Of a stretch of 55,050 nt of DNA, positions 18,220 through 26,232 are shown in pieces. Source of the DNA: Oligoflexia bacterium. GTDB lineage: Bacteria > Bdellovibrionota > UBA1018. The translations under genes and the position numbers were made by a program. Each line of letters opens with the position of its first letter. The first letter of the stretch is position 1. The stretch covers positions 1-55,050 of the forward strand of contig CAIRTR010000323.1 of assembly GCA_903881565.1 (NCBI GenBank), given 5' to 3'. The notes below the pieces were generated by a model. It searched no databases. It saw nothing but the letters and a program-made list of their open reading frames with translations, and was not told where the DNA came from.

Positions 18220-18762
18220 ATGAATAACAAAGCCTCGGCAAATTTGTCAGCAAGAACCCTATCCGATGAAAATCTTTTGTCCCAAATCAGATGCTTGGCC
18301 GCCGAGGAGCGTAAGCTCACGACTCAAGTCCTTGAGTTATTGCGGGAGGTGGAGCGGCGTAGACTTTTTGCGGGTCTCGGCTTTAGCTCGCTCTTTGAAT
18401 ACGCTGTAAAAGAACTGGGCTATAGTGAAGCCAGTGTCTCACGGCGGATAAATTCGATGCGGTTACTCAAATGCAGAGAAGCTGGACCTTTTGGCAAAAA
18501 TGGAGAACCGCTCCGCCCGTGAGTGCGAAAAGATCTTGTTTCAAATTTCTCCAGAATCGGCAAAGCGTAAAGACAAGATGACGGTGGTTTCGGCGACCCA
18601 AACTGAAATCAAAGTCGTGGTATCAGAAGAGGTGGTAAAGAAGTTTGAGAAGCTCAAAGGACTGTTGGCTCACTCCAATCCGAATCTAAGCATGGCGCAG
18701 CTTTTTGAGCTTCTTGCGGATCGCATTCGACGATGAAGCATTATATTCCAGACTTGCAATAA
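18220..18762 (+). pseudogene. HNH endonuclease, truncated copy 2 (HNH domain lost)
   Basis: The N-terminal part is intact from ATG 18220: LSDENLLSQIRCLAAEERKL, a leucine-rich helix LELLREVERRRLFAGLGFSS, then KELGYSEASVSRRINSMRLL. After that a deletion joins codon MRLLK to the block EKLDLLAKMENRSARECEKI in another frame, giving an early stop at 18520-18522. The second block runs to LSMAQLFELLADRIRR. A second deletion then removes the whole HNH domain, because the following bases encode only the family tail MKHYIPDLQ before TAA 18760-18762. Both fragments align with copy 1 at 4447, so the two copies document each other's losses. No product with nuclease activity is possible. Confidence 0.85.
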
Positions 18763-18789
18763 TCGCCTCTCAAGCGTTTCTTCTGTTTC

Positions 18790-19572
18790 TCATTTTTTAA
18801 GCTGTGGAGTTGGAAAATTTCCATCGAGTTCAAAATCTGAGCGCCGAAAAACAGTTCGATCGGTCGGGACTTGGATTGCCTGAAGGCCGAGGGGTTTGAA
18901 TTCTACTGTTTCGGCGCTGCTTACGCAAAACCATGAACCGTCCTCAACAGGTTTGCGCGCTTGAAAGGCCGAAATTTTCGTGACCGCGATATTGAATCCG
19001 AGTTCCGCACATCTTGCTGATTTGAATCGAATCACTTCTGCGCCGCGATCACGAAGTTCTGAACCGACCTTCTGGGAGGCGGTATAGGAGTTAGGCGCTG
19101 CGAGGTCTTTCTCAAATTTATGGAAAGGAGGACGCGTCAAATCAGCACAAGACTTTGTTTTAACTTGGGCTGCAAATACCGTGATCGACGTCTCGAAGAC
19201 ACCAAAGTCCGCGTGTGAACCTGAACGAAATAGAAAGCTGTAGTATGCCTTCTCGGCAAAAGCCGTTTCAATATTCTCTGATCCATACCAAAGTCCACGC
19301 CGGTCAGAAGTTCCGAGACGCGATCCGTGTTTTAGGGGGGGGTAACGAAAGGGAGTCCAAAGAAGATAGTGATAGCGGTTGCACTCATCGTCGTGAGGCT
19401 GAGGAGGTTTTGCATTATCGATCAACTCTTCGAGGATCGCTTGCTCCTCGTCGCTATCGACGAGCTTTCGTGTTGCAACGATGTGTTGCGCTTCAACGAC
19501 TCGCCAAGGTTTTCCTTGGTAAGCGGTAAATTTAAACTTTGGCGCGCATTGCGTCCAAATATCCTGCGACAT
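18790..19572 (-). CDS. RES-domain toxin
   Basis: 260 residues. RES domain features: PWRVVEAQHIVATRKLVDSD near the N-terminus, TPFRYPPLKHGSRLG around 92-106, the LWYGSENIETAFAEKAYY block that carries a conserved Glu and Tyr, and SYTASQKVGSELRDRG near 180. RES toxins phosphorolyse or hydrolyse NAD+, arresting growth. The start ATG at 19572 lies inside the upstream antitoxin gene (41-base overlap), so translation is coupled. The R, Y and E residues expected in the active site are present, so the gene looks functional although its neighbours are decayed. Confidence 0.85.
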   Translation of the reverse strand: MSQDIWTQCAPKFKFTAYQGKPWRVVEAQHIVATRKLVDSDEEQAILEELIDNAKPPQPHDDECNRYHYLLWTPFRYPPLKHGSRLGTSDRRGLWYGSENIETAFAEKAYYSFLFRSGSHADFGVFETSITVFAAQVKTKSCADLTRPPFHKFEKDLAAPNSYTASQKVGSELRDRGAEVIRFKSARCAELGFNIAVTKISAFQARKPVEDGSWFCVSSAETVEFKPLGLQAIQVPTDRTVFRRSDFELDGNFPTPQLKK

Positions 19573-19918
19573 GAATGAGCCCTTGAATGTTTTTAGTGAG
19601 ATTGAGTGGGATTCCGCCTAAGTGATCATTTGAAGCCTTTAGCCATCGAGAGCAAAGCTCAGACTTGCCCCCAAACAAAGTGTCGAGGCTGCGGTAGATA
19701 CGAACCAGCTGCGAGGCTGCCTCGCCCTCTTTAGTTTCAAGGGAGATCGTAGATTGGCCTTGGTACATTCGCGAGAGGGTGGCTTCACTGATGCCAACGA
19801 TTTGTGAAAGCTCCTTTCTTGAAACGCCTAAAAGATCGGCTGCACGAAGCAATGCTTTTGTAATTACCGCTTCTTTCTTAAGCTGGTCCGGGCTGGTTAC
19901 CATTTTTGCGGGTGCCAT
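19532..19918 (-). CDS. Xre/ParS-type antitoxin (DUF2384)
   Basis: 128 residues from ATG 19918, which has AGAGAGG seven bases upstream; the longer start at 19951 lacks such a site. An Xre helix-turn-helix is seen at LLRAADLLGVSRKELSQIVG followed by ISEATLSRMYQG. The C-terminal toxin-binding domain has LVRIYRSLDTLFGG, WLKASNDHLGGIPL and GLIHVAGYLDAM, the typical MbcA/ParS/Xre pattern. It neutralises the RES toxin and probably represses the operon. The antitoxin is first and the toxin second, as usual for this pair. Confidence 0.85.
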   Translation of the reverse strand: MAPAKMVTSPDQLKKEAVITKALLRAADLLGVSRKELSQIVGISEATLSRMYQGQSTISLETKEGEAASQLVRIYRSLDTLFGGKSELCSRWLKASNDHLGGIPLNLTKNIQGLIHVAGYLDAMRAKV

Positions 19919-19953
19919 AAATAGCCTCTCTTTCACTTGCAAGAATAACATGT

Positions 19954-19966
19954 ATTTGTTTCAAAT
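19954..19966. promoter_or_regulatory. Candidate operator of the RES/Xre operon
   Basis: ATTTG-TTT-CAAAT is a perfect 5-bp palindrome with a 3-base centre, about 36 bases upstream of the antitoxin start. The flanks TTGCAA and ATGCAA add partial symmetry. Autorepression at such a site is the rule for Xre antitoxins; no mapped promoter is implied. Confidence 0.35.
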
Positions 19967-20332
19967 GCAATATCCCTCGTTCGGAGGTCTTTTTGCACGT
20001 TTACATGGCTTGCTTGCCGTACCAAAAACTCCCGAATCTCGATTCGAGCTTTTGCGAAGCGATTGGGACTCTCGGCAGGCGCCGCCAACGAGATCCTCAA
20101 GGGTGAGCGGCGGGTGTCTGCGAAGATGGCCGCGCGGCTCTCCAAGCGCCTGCTGCTGGACCCCTCCGAGCATGCGGCACTCATCGGTGAGTTCCCTGAG
20201 CGCGTGGCGCGGGCGGTGCGCGAACTGCCGGTGGAGCTTCGCGATGTGAGTTCGCTTACGATGCCGGCGGATCCGAAGTTGTTACCAGAAGCCAAAGTTA
20301 TTTTGCGCCGAGCACAAGATCAGATCGAATAG
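19965..20332 (+). pseudogene. TIGR02147 family remnant
   Basis: ATG 19965 opens MQYPSFGGLFAR, resembling the family start. A one-base shift then gives TWLACRTKNSRISIRAFAKR and LGLSAGAANEILKGERRVSA, the family helix-turn-helix region, running on to LLLDPSEHAALIGEF. The next residues jump to RDVSSLTMPADPKLLPEAK and the final helix VILRRAQDQIE, which is the conserved family C-terminus. The middle domain of about 130 residues is missing. One frameshift plus one internal deletion make it a pseudogene; an 89-residue piece from an internal start could still be made. Its 5' end overlaps the promoter region of the divergent antitoxin gene. Confidence 0.7.
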
Positions 20333-20363
20333 CATACACGACCCGTTAATCATCAGCCTTCTT

Positions 20364-20441
20364 CCTGCTACTGCTATTGTAAATGACCGTGGAGGAGATG
20401 AACTTGGTTTTCGGCTCGTGCGGACTCGGGTAAATCCATAG
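20364..20441 (+). pseudogene. C-terminal tail of a formylglycine-generating-enzyme (SUMF1) family gene
   Basis: The frame reads SLLPATAIVNDRGGDELGF followed by RLVRTRVNP and TAG at 20439-20441. The GFRLVR ending is the well-known C-terminus of FGE-sulfatase (SUMF1/EgtB-type) domain proteins. No start or earlier domain is present; the frame opens directly after the TIGR02147 remnant. Confidence 0.45.
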
Positions 20442-20511
20442 GGGAGTTCCGGTGAGTCATTAGGGCATTCGCAGAGTTTTAGTCAGTTTAGCCAGAAGGT
20501 CAAAGACCCGT

Positions 20512-20697
20512 TTAAGGGTTGTAATACTCCACTCCCGTAGAGTCGTTCCCGCCGACAATGAAGGGTTTGCCATTGGCAAGCCAAGTGATCGCCGGCCCGG
20601 CGAAGGAACTGTGGCTGTAGATGAGATAAGTGTCCGCTGAGGTGGGTTGGATGAATTTGTTTCTGGACTCAAAAAGGTGGGGTTTTCCGTGAGTTAT
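20512..20697 (-). pseudogene. Unidentified gene tail
   Basis: A 61-codon open stretch on the minus strand without a start codon reads GKPHLFESRNKFIQPTSADT, then YLIYSHSSFAGPAITWLANG and KPFIVGGNDSTGVEYYNP before TAA 20512-20514. The GGND...VEYYNP ending vaguely resembles a Kelch or beta-propeller blade, but I cannot assign the family. It looks like the end of a deleted gene. An adjacent short frame upstream ends DIKTEEFVVGK. Confidence 0.35.
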
Positions 20698-20785
20698 TTA
20701 CCCACCACAAATTCTTCGGTTTTGATGTCGATTCGGGTCATTGAAGAAGAGGACGAAGAAGAAAACTCGTTTGACGCATCAAGCA

Positions 20786-21484
20786 TCAAAAAGGGGTCGG
20801 ACCCTTTTTAGCCTTCGCCTCAAGCCGTGCGGCCCGAGCGGCCAGCCTAGCTTCACGCACCACACGTCGTTCGCTTTGCTTCACTCGTCTTTTTTCACGA
20901 ACCGCGACGAAAAAGTCCACGATGTAGTCCTTGGCGGACCAAAGACTGATGGCGAGCGAAATATACAAAAGAACCTGGCCCGCCATGAAAAGCGGAATCC
21001 CAAAAAGGGTTTGCCCCATGATAAATGGAATCGCCACCATCTGGGTAGTCGTTTTTAGTTTTGCAGATCCCGAGGCCCCGATGATGAGGCCTTCAGCGCT
21101 GGCCAGGGCGCGCAGCCCAGTGATTGCCATTTCGCGACAAATCAGTAACATGACAATCACGGGATGAATGCGTCCCATCTCTTGCAGCATGATCAAAGCT
21201 GATACGACTAGGAATTTATCGGCAAGGGGATCCAAAAGTTTGCCATAAACCGTTTCTTGGTTGCGGGTTCGCGCCAGATATCCGTCAAAAAAATCCGTGA
21301 TACTTGCCACAGCAAAGACTAAGGCGGCCGCTACATCCCAGGTGGGGTCCTTGACGAAGAGCATGGCCACGACAATCGGGACGAACCCCATGCGGACCAG
21401 GGTGATGATGTTGGGCGTGGTATTGAATTTGAGTTCGTCGTGTGCTTCTTTGGGTTCTTTTTGTGATACTTTTGCTTCTGACAC
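20786..21484 (-). CDS. pgsA: CDP-diacylglycerol-glycerol-3-phosphate 3-phosphatidyltransferase
   Basis: 232 residues from GTG 21484; a TTG start at 21553 would lie only seven bases from the divergent gene and adds a non-conserved leader. The CDP-alcohol phosphatidyltransferase motif is complete: D64xxDGxxAR, eight residues, G81xxxD85xxxD89 (seen as DFFDGYLARTR then YGKLLDPLADK). Several membrane helices follow. It makes phosphatidylglycerol phosphate, the first step to phosphatidylglycerol and cardiolipin, in the inner membrane. The last 45 residues are strongly basic and Ala/Arg/Lys-rich (AARAARLEAKAKKG), a tail not usual in the family. Confidence 0.9.
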   Translation of the reverse strand: MSEAKVSQKEPKEAHDELKFNTTPNIITLVRMGFVPIVVAMLFVKDPTWDVAAALVFAVASITDFFDGYLARTRNQETVYGKLLDPLADKFLVVSALIMLQEMGRIHPVIVMLLICREMAITGLRALASAEGLIIGASGSAKLKTTTQMVAIPFIMGQTLFGIPLFMAGQVLLYISLAISLWSAKDYIVDFFVAVREKRRVKQSERRVVREARLAARAARLEAKAKKGPTPF

Positions 21485-21560
21485 GTTCTTCAGTATGAGG
21501 AAGTTCCTCAGAATGTAAAGAGGACTATTCAAAACCAGGCTCTCTTGGCACAATAAGGTT

Positions 21561-22292
21561 ATGGCAAAGGGTGTTCAATGCGCGGTTCTGGCACTGGGGG
21601 TTATTGGGGGGACTTTTGCCGCTTTTCCGGGCCACTCTGCACAACTTAAAGTCGATGTCCCGGAGACCGGTTGTGAATCCCAATATACCGCCCCTCAACT
21701 CAAGAGCATGATTGAGGATCGGGATGTTAATGCGCAGGCGCGGCTTGATCAGGATTACTATGGCTTCAAAGCTGCAATGCTCGTTCACACGTCCGTGGAT
21801 GTGGCTTACAAAGTTTTGACGGATTACGCTGTGTATAAAAAACTGGTGCCCTATATCGATCGAACTGACTTTGATCCCAGCACGAAGAGGCTTATTTTGG
21901 AGGGAGGGATTTGGAAATTTCGTTTAAGCTCCCTCATTGAGTTTAGTGAAACGCCGGGTAAACTAGTCCGTTATCGCATTATCGCCGGCCATTTTGCAGG
22001 CCTAACAGGCGAAATGCGGTTTGAAGGCAAGGGCGAAAAAGGCGTTTTGGTTTGTTTTAAAGGGGGGGTGAGTGGAACGCAATGGCCCCCCAGATTTGTA
22101 ATCGAACGCGGAGCAGAAATAGTCTTTGGTTTTACAGCAAAACGTATGCGATCCTATATGGAGTCCCAAGAAGAACAAGGTACCAATGACGCTAGGGATG
22201 CCATGAAGGCAACTAACCGGGAAAAAGGAGCTTCCCCCTATGATTCAAAAGATTCAAAATCAATCCCCCAACCTCGAAAACGTATTAATTAA
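21561..22292 (+). CDS. Exported SRPBCC/START-like protein
   Basis: 243 residues. A hydrophobic N-terminus (CAVLALGVIGGTFAAFPGHS) indicates export. Residues about 60-210 have the COQ10/START (SRPBCC) pattern: a first strand FKAAMLVHTSVDVAYKVLTD with the DYAVYKKLVPYI motif, strands around RLILEGGIWKFRLSS, and a long C-terminal helix EIVFGFTAKRMRSYMES. Members bind hydrophobic ligands in a deep pocket. The C-terminus (residues 215-243) is charged and overlaps the next gene by 53 bases in another frame, so both are probably translated from one message. The ligand is unknown; a periplasmic lipid or quinone carrier is a guess. Confidence 0.6.
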   Translation: MAKGVQCAVLALGVIGGTFAAFPGHSAQLKVDVPETGCESQYTAPQLKSMIEDRDVNAQARLDQDYYGFKAAMLVHTSVDVAYKVLTDYAVYKKLVPYIDRTDFDPSTKRLILEGGIWKFRLSSLIEFSETPGKLVRYRIIAGHFAGLTGEMRFEGKGEKGVLVCFKGGVSGTQWPPRFVIERGAEIVFGFTAKRMRSYMESQEEQGTNDARDAMKATNREKGASPYDSKDSKSIPQPRKRIN

Positions 22293-22989
22293 TCCTCGTC
22301 GATCCTTTGATGAGCGAAGAAGACTTCCTCGTTTGAGTGTTTCAACGGAGCAGTTTCGTCTAGAGCTTCTTGATAAAAATTCGCACGGGAAAGTGTTTTC
22401 CGTCAGCGATCTTTCCGAAACCGGAATGGCGCTTCGAGTTTTGGATGTGCAAGACCTGAAGTTTTTTCCCGTCGCAGCAGAGCTGAAGGGCACTCTTAAC
22501 TTGAGGGGCAAGAAAATTCCTGTTCAAGCGAAAGTTCGCCATCTGACACCCGAATCCATTGGGTGCGAATTTATTGATCTGGCCTCCGAAATAAAACAGC
22601 AACTCTCCTCTTTTTTGGATCCTGCAAAATTGGGCAGCGAACTTAAGCCGCTCCCTGTTTCTGAAGGACGAATGCTTTGGTATCATGGTCCTTCGGGGAC
22701 TGATCTTTTGATGTGGCGGCATAACGACGGTCAATATTGGAAGTTCACGCTCTACGTTTTGGGAAGCTACATTCAATGGGAAGAGGGTCCTGGAGTTTCA
22801 ACCGGAGTCAGCAGAGCGTCGGGGGATCTGGTGGAACAACGAGGCATTCTAAGGCTTGAAACGTGCCTGCTTGAGGCCGATGACAAGGTGGATTCAGATA
22901 AATTACTCATTGCAAAAAAACTTCTGCTGGGATCTAACTTGCCCCAAGATCTTAAGAAATGGTGCGTTCGGCATTTTGAGTCCACCTAG
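22240..22989 (+). CDS. PilZ domain protein
   Basis: 249 residues; AAGGAG lies 10 bases before ATG 22240. The N-terminal PilZ domain has the c-di-GMP-binding RxxxR as RRLPR (within ERRRLPRLSV) and the (D/N)xSxxG motif as DLSETG, followed by strands ending IGCEFIDLA. Residues about 140-249 form a separate alpha/beta region with no recognised family. Cytoplasmic c-di-GMP effector is the likely role. The start lies within the upstream SRPBCC gene, so the two are coupled. Confidence 0.8.
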   Translation: MIQKIQNQSPNLENVLINPRRSFDERRRLPRLSVSTEQFRLELLDKNSHGKVFSVSDLSETGMALRVLDVQDLKFFPVAAELKGTLNLRGKKIPVQAKVRHLTPESIGCEFIDLASEIKQQLSSFLDPAKLGSELKPLPVSEGRMLWYHGPSGTDLLMWRHNDGQYWKFTLYVLGSYIQWEEGPGVSTGVSRASGDLVEQRGILRLETCLLEADDKVDSDKLLIAKKLLLGSNLPQDLKKWCVRHFEST

Positions 22990-23015
22990 AGTTAAGTCAG
23001 TAAGAAGGAGTACGT

Positions 23016-23969
23016 ATGGATCGTAACTTTGCGATGGAATTTGTTCGAGTGACGGAAGCTGCAGCCCTTGAAAGTGCGCGGCTCATGGGTCGAGGTGATG
23101 AAAACCTTGCCGATCACGCTGCCGTTGAGGCAATGAGAAAAATGCTCAGTTCGATCAACTTTGATGGAACCGTTGTGATCGGTGAAGGGGAGCGCGATGA
23201 AGCGCCGATGCTTTATATCGGCGAAAAAGTCGGCAAAGGCGATGGCCCTCGTTTGGATTTGGCTTTGGATCCTCTTGAAGGAACCACGATTTGCGCTAAG
23301 GGTGGCAATAACTCTCTGTCCGTGATCGCGATTGCGGAAGAAGGCAATTTTCTGCATGCGCCCGATACGTACATGAATAAAATCGCGGTGGGTCCTTGGG
23401 CAAAGGGACTGATTAGTTTGACGGCGAGTCCGACTGAAAATCTTAACAAAATTGCAAGAGCCAAACGCTGCGATGTTGAGGATCTGACGGTGGTTATTTT
23501 GGATCGTCCTCGCAATGCGGATCTCATTGCAGAAGTTCGCACGGCCGGCGCTCGGATCTGGTTTATTGGCGATGGCGATGTTTCTGCCGCCATTGCGACA
23601 GCGAAACCCGATAGCGGCGTAGACGTACTCATGGGCAGTGGCGGCGCGCCCGAAGGCGTGATCGCTGCGGCAGCATTGCGGTGTATGGGTGGAGATTTTC
23701 AGGGCCAGCTGATTTTCCGCAAAGAAGACGAAAAAGAACGCGCCCGAAAAATGGGGATCACCAATTTTGATCGAATCTATGAGATCGATGATCTGGCTCG
23801 AGGCAATGTGATGTTTTGCGCAACCGGCGTGACCCAGGGAACTTTCCTCAATGGGGTCCGGTTCTTCAGTGGCGGCGCCAAAACGCAATCCGTGGTGATG
23901 CGTTCGGAGTCCGGCACGATTCGTTATATCGAAGCGGACCATCATTTTCATTTGAAACCCAGGTATTAA
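23016..23969 (+). CDS. glpX: Fructose-1,6-bisphosphatase class II
   Basis: 317 residues; AGAAGGAG precedes ATG 23016. The GlpX signatures are clear: MDRNFAMEFVRVTEAAALES at the N-terminus, the metal site GEGERDEAPML (56-66), DLALDPLEGTT (81-91) with the catalytic Asp-Pro-Leu-Glu-Gly-Thr, and MGSGGAPEGVIAAAALRCMG. It removes the 1-phosphate from fructose-1,6-bisphosphate in gluconeogenesis. A lithium-sensitive, metal-dependent fold is known for the family. It lies 26 bases after the PilZ gene and 32 bases before the next gene in the same direction, so it may share their transcript. Confidence 0.95.
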   Translation: MDRNFAMEFVRVTEAAALESARLMGRGDENLADHAAVEAMRKMLSSINFDGTVVIGEGERDEAPMLYIGEKVGKGDGPRLDLALDPLEGTTICAKGGNNSLSVIAIAEEGNFLHAPDTYMNKIAVGPWAKGLISLTASPTENLNKIARAKRCDVEDLTVVILDRPRNADLIAEVRTAGARIWFIGDGDVSAAIATAKPDSGVDVLMGSGGAPEGVIAAAALRCMGGDFQGQLIFRKEDEKERARKMGITNFDRIYEIDDLARGNVMFCATGVTQGTFLNGVRFFSGGAKTQSVVMRSESGTIRYIEADHHFHLKPRY

Positions 23970-24001
23970 ACTAAAAAAGTCGAGAAAAGGAATCAACTTC
24001 A

Positions 24002-24430
24002 ATGGCTGAAGCTCAATTTCAAGAAGTAATTGCAGTGGATTATGACAAGTTGTTTCAAGCGATCACAAAGTACGAAGATTATCCACAGTTTGTGAGTGGT
24101 TGCAGCGGTGTGAAGGTCGAGCGCAAAGGGCCGGGACAGGCGCGCGTGGCTTATGACATCAACATGATCAAGGACATCAGCTACACTCTTGATCATAAAG
24201 AGGACCGCGAAAAAGGGACGCTTGAGTGGTCCTTGGTTGCCAGTGATTTTATCAAAAAGAATAACGGGGCCTGGAAAATCAAGAAGTTGGCTGGCGGCAA
24301 GTGCGATGTGAACTACAGCATTGAGATTGAGTTTAAGATTCCGGTGCCGGGGATGATCCTCAATCGATTGGTTAAGAGCAGCCTGCCCGCGATGGTAAAG
24401 GGGTTTGTGAAGCGCGCGGAAGCGTTATAA
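24002..24430 (+). CDS. SRPBCC/COQ10-RatA-like protein
   Basis: 142 residues, all in one START-like domain: an N-terminal strand AEAQFQEVIAVDYDKLFQAI, the family motif YEDYPQFVSGCSGVKV, then WSLVASDFIKKNNGAWKIKK and a C-terminal helix LVKSSLPAMVKGFVKRAEAL. No signal peptide, so it is cytoplasmic. RatA/COQ10 relatives bind ubiquinone-like lipids. It is the second protein of this fold within 2.5 kb, the first being exported. Eight bases separate it from the next gene. Confidence 0.75.
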   Translation: MAEAQFQEVIAVDYDKLFQAITKYEDYPQFVSGCSGVKVERKGPGQARVAYDINMIKDISYTLDHKEDREKGTLEWSLVASDFIKKNNGAWKIKKLAGGKCDVNYSIEIEFKIPVPGMILNRLVKSSLPAMVKGFVKRAEAL

Positions 24431-24438
24431 GAAGAGTT

Positions 24439-24822
24439 ATGACCATTTCTGATGATCTGCAAAGCAAGGCCTCTGAGATTGTAAAAAAAGTTCTCACCGT
24501 CGGAATCGGCGCCATTTTCCTCACCGAAGAAAGTGTTCGTGCCATGGTCTCCGAGTTTAAGCTTCCCAAGGAGCTCCTGCACGGAGTGTTGGAGACGGCG
24601 AATAAGACCAAAACAGAATTTCTCCAGAATATCTCGCAAGATATCGTGAAAAAGTTTGTGGACCGTATTGAGCCTGCGGCGCTACTGGATGAGTTCTTAG
24701 CCAAGCACGTCGTGGAGTTTAACGTCAAAATGAGCTTTTCTCCCAAGGCCACTCCTCACGGTAAGCACGGCAAGCACGTTGCTTCGGCGGCAGCACCGGA
24801 CAATGTTGATCCGGCTGACTAG
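24439..24822 (+). CDS. Small helical protein, unknown function
   Basis: 127 residues; GAAGAG lies just before ATG 24439. A mostly helical protein with one hydrophobic patch (VLTVGIGAIFLTEESVRAM), then amphipathic helices (LLHGVLETANKTKTEFLQNI). The C-terminus is a His/Lys/Ala-rich tail (HGKHGKHVASAAAP). The general shape recalls phasin-like or membrane-surface-associated helical proteins, but I do not recognise the family. It is in the same operon as the SRPBCC gene. Confidence 0.65.
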   Translation: MTISDDLQSKASEIVKKVLTVGIGAIFLTEESVRAMVSEFKLPKELLHGVLETANKTKTEFLQNISQDIVKKFVDRIEPAALLDEFLAKHVVEFNVKMSFSPKATPHGKHGKHVASAAAPDNVDPAD

Positions 24823-25032
24823 TTCCTAGACACCTCGTTCAAGCATTGCGTCTTTTTCTTAAGGCCCAAAACCTGGGCTAACTCATTAATATTGCTGCGT
24901 AAAAAATATTTCTGCACGTCTGTGTCGCGGGTGGCATTTCGATTGCTCTATCTCACTGCATGACGGCTCAGGAGAGCCCGAAGGAGTAGAAGCAGTCGCA
25001 GTTCTAAAACGAGAGAGAAGAAGGAGTACCCG

Positions 25033-25467
25033 ATGTCAGCCACCTACGATAAAAGTCAAAAAGTCACATTTGTTTACAAAAATTTCCACAAACTTTACCA
25101 AGAATCCAAGGGTCAAGCGCAGCCCCAAGCCCAAGCGGCACTGGCCCCTGCTGCTCAGCCTCCTGCTTTTATGCCGTCGTCACCTCCAGCTCCCCCTAAA
25201 GGCAGCGGAGCGGTCCTTAAGGCCGCCCAAGTGGATCAAAACTTTTTTGCGCACGTCAACTCGGCCCAAGTTAACGTCGCCCCTTTTTCCCCTCCTCATT
25301 TGATTGGAAAGCGCGTGGCACGTCCTTCGGTTTTGCCGGATTCGTTTGCAATGGCTCCCACGAATCCCGCTCTTGAAGGGTTGAAGGATAACCTCAAAGC
25401 GTTGAATGATCTTCATTCCCGTCTTCGCTTCATGCTCAAAGAACTTGAGGAATTGATTAAGGATTAA
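25033..25467 (+). CDS. Pro/Ala-rich hypothetical protein
   Basis: 144 residues with a strong ribosome-binding site (AAGGAG). The N-terminal 30 residues are charged, residues 30-70 are rich in Pro, Ala and Gln (AALAPAAQPPAFMPSSPPAP), and the C-terminal 35 residues form a helix (LKALNDLHSRLRFMLKELEE) that could be a coiled coil. No signal peptide. Not recognised. Preceded by a 210-base intergenic region that probably holds its promoter. Confidence 0.6.
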   Translation: MSATYDKSQKVTFVYKNFHKLYQESKGQAQPQAQAALAPAAQPPAFMPSSPPAPPKGSGAVLKAAQVDQNFFAHVNSAQVNVAPFSPPHLIGKRVARPSVLPDSFAMAPTNPALEGLKDNLKALNDLHSRLRFMLKELEELIKD

Positions 25468-25557
25468 TTTGAAGGATTAATTCAACATCGACTATTGAGC
25501 GCGTCTGAGTTATAGCCTGCCCTGCGGAACAGCGTTTGGTTTCGCGGGGGGTTCACA

Positions 25558-26232
25558 ATGTTTTCAAAAAGACTTTCAGTTATCGCGTTTCTTTCCTTTA
25601 ACCTCATTGGTTCCATGCAGGCCTGGGCAGTGCCCACTTGCGGCGAGGTCCAAAACTATTGGTACGGCAAGTACCTTAAAGACTTCAGCGTGACCTGGGA
25701 TACCACCACTTTTGTTTGCCCTGGAAACGAAGCGCGATTCGCGCTGGCTCTTTACGACATTGAGATGACCACTTTTCGCCCTAATAGCTCAGGCTATTCT
25801 CCCGATTTTTATAGGCTCGTTTTTGATAACGTCGTGCACTTCAATGGTGGCGCGAATTGCACAAGCGGCATTCTGGCCTACACCCATGGTTCCGACATTA
25901 ATCTTTGCGCAGCATTTTTCGCAGACTCTCGCGAGGACCGTGCGAGTACGATTATTCACGAGACTCGGCACACCCAAGCTGATGATCCCAGGCACGTGAT
26001 GTGCGTAGGAGGTCCTTACAATGGCGCCGCGGGCGCTTGTGACAATACGTTTGAGCATGGCACTTGGGGCGATAGCGGGTACAATGCCGATATCTTTTTC
26101 TTGAGCTGGGTCGTGAGAAGCGGCCAAGGCAACGAGCTCTCCAAGAGCGTCGCACAAAGTGTTATCAATTCCATGATTCCGGATCGTTTCAATAACATCA
26201 CGGATGAGGAAATCAGCGCTTGGCGCGACTAA
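25558..26232 (+). CDS. Exported HExxH protein, putative zinc protease
   Basis: 224 residues. Signal peptide up to SMQAWA-VPTC. A HETRH motif lies near 133-137 (ASTIIHETRHTQADD), matching HExxH, and Asp/His residues follow in DDPRHVMC. Six cysteines (CGEV, VCPG, NCTS, LCAA, MCVG, ACDN) suggest three disulfides in the periplasm. A bulky DNTFEHGTWGDSGYNADIFF segment could give the third metal ligand. No named family is recognised. It shares its layout (signal peptide, Cys pairs, HExxH with DNTF/GNDEIYAL-type downstream block) with the frameshifted gene at 29638-30511. The next gene starts 13 bases before its stop. Confidence 0.6.
   Translation: MFSKRLSVIAFLSFNLIGSMQAWAVPTCGEVQNYWYGKYLKDFSVTWDTTTFVCPGNEARFALALYDIEMTTFRPNSSGYSPDFYRLVFDNVVHFNGGANCTSGILAYTHGSDINLCAAFFADSREDRASTIIHETRHTQADDPRHVMCVGGPYNGAAGACDNTFEHGTWGDSGYNADIFFLSWVVRSGQGNELSKSVAQSVINSMIPDRFNNITDEEISAWRD

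Noticed and set aside
22992-24002. 336-residue open frame antisense to glpX
   Set aside because: It mirrors a highly conserved gene with a strong ribosome-binding site; the antisense product is His/Arg-rich and resembles no protein.
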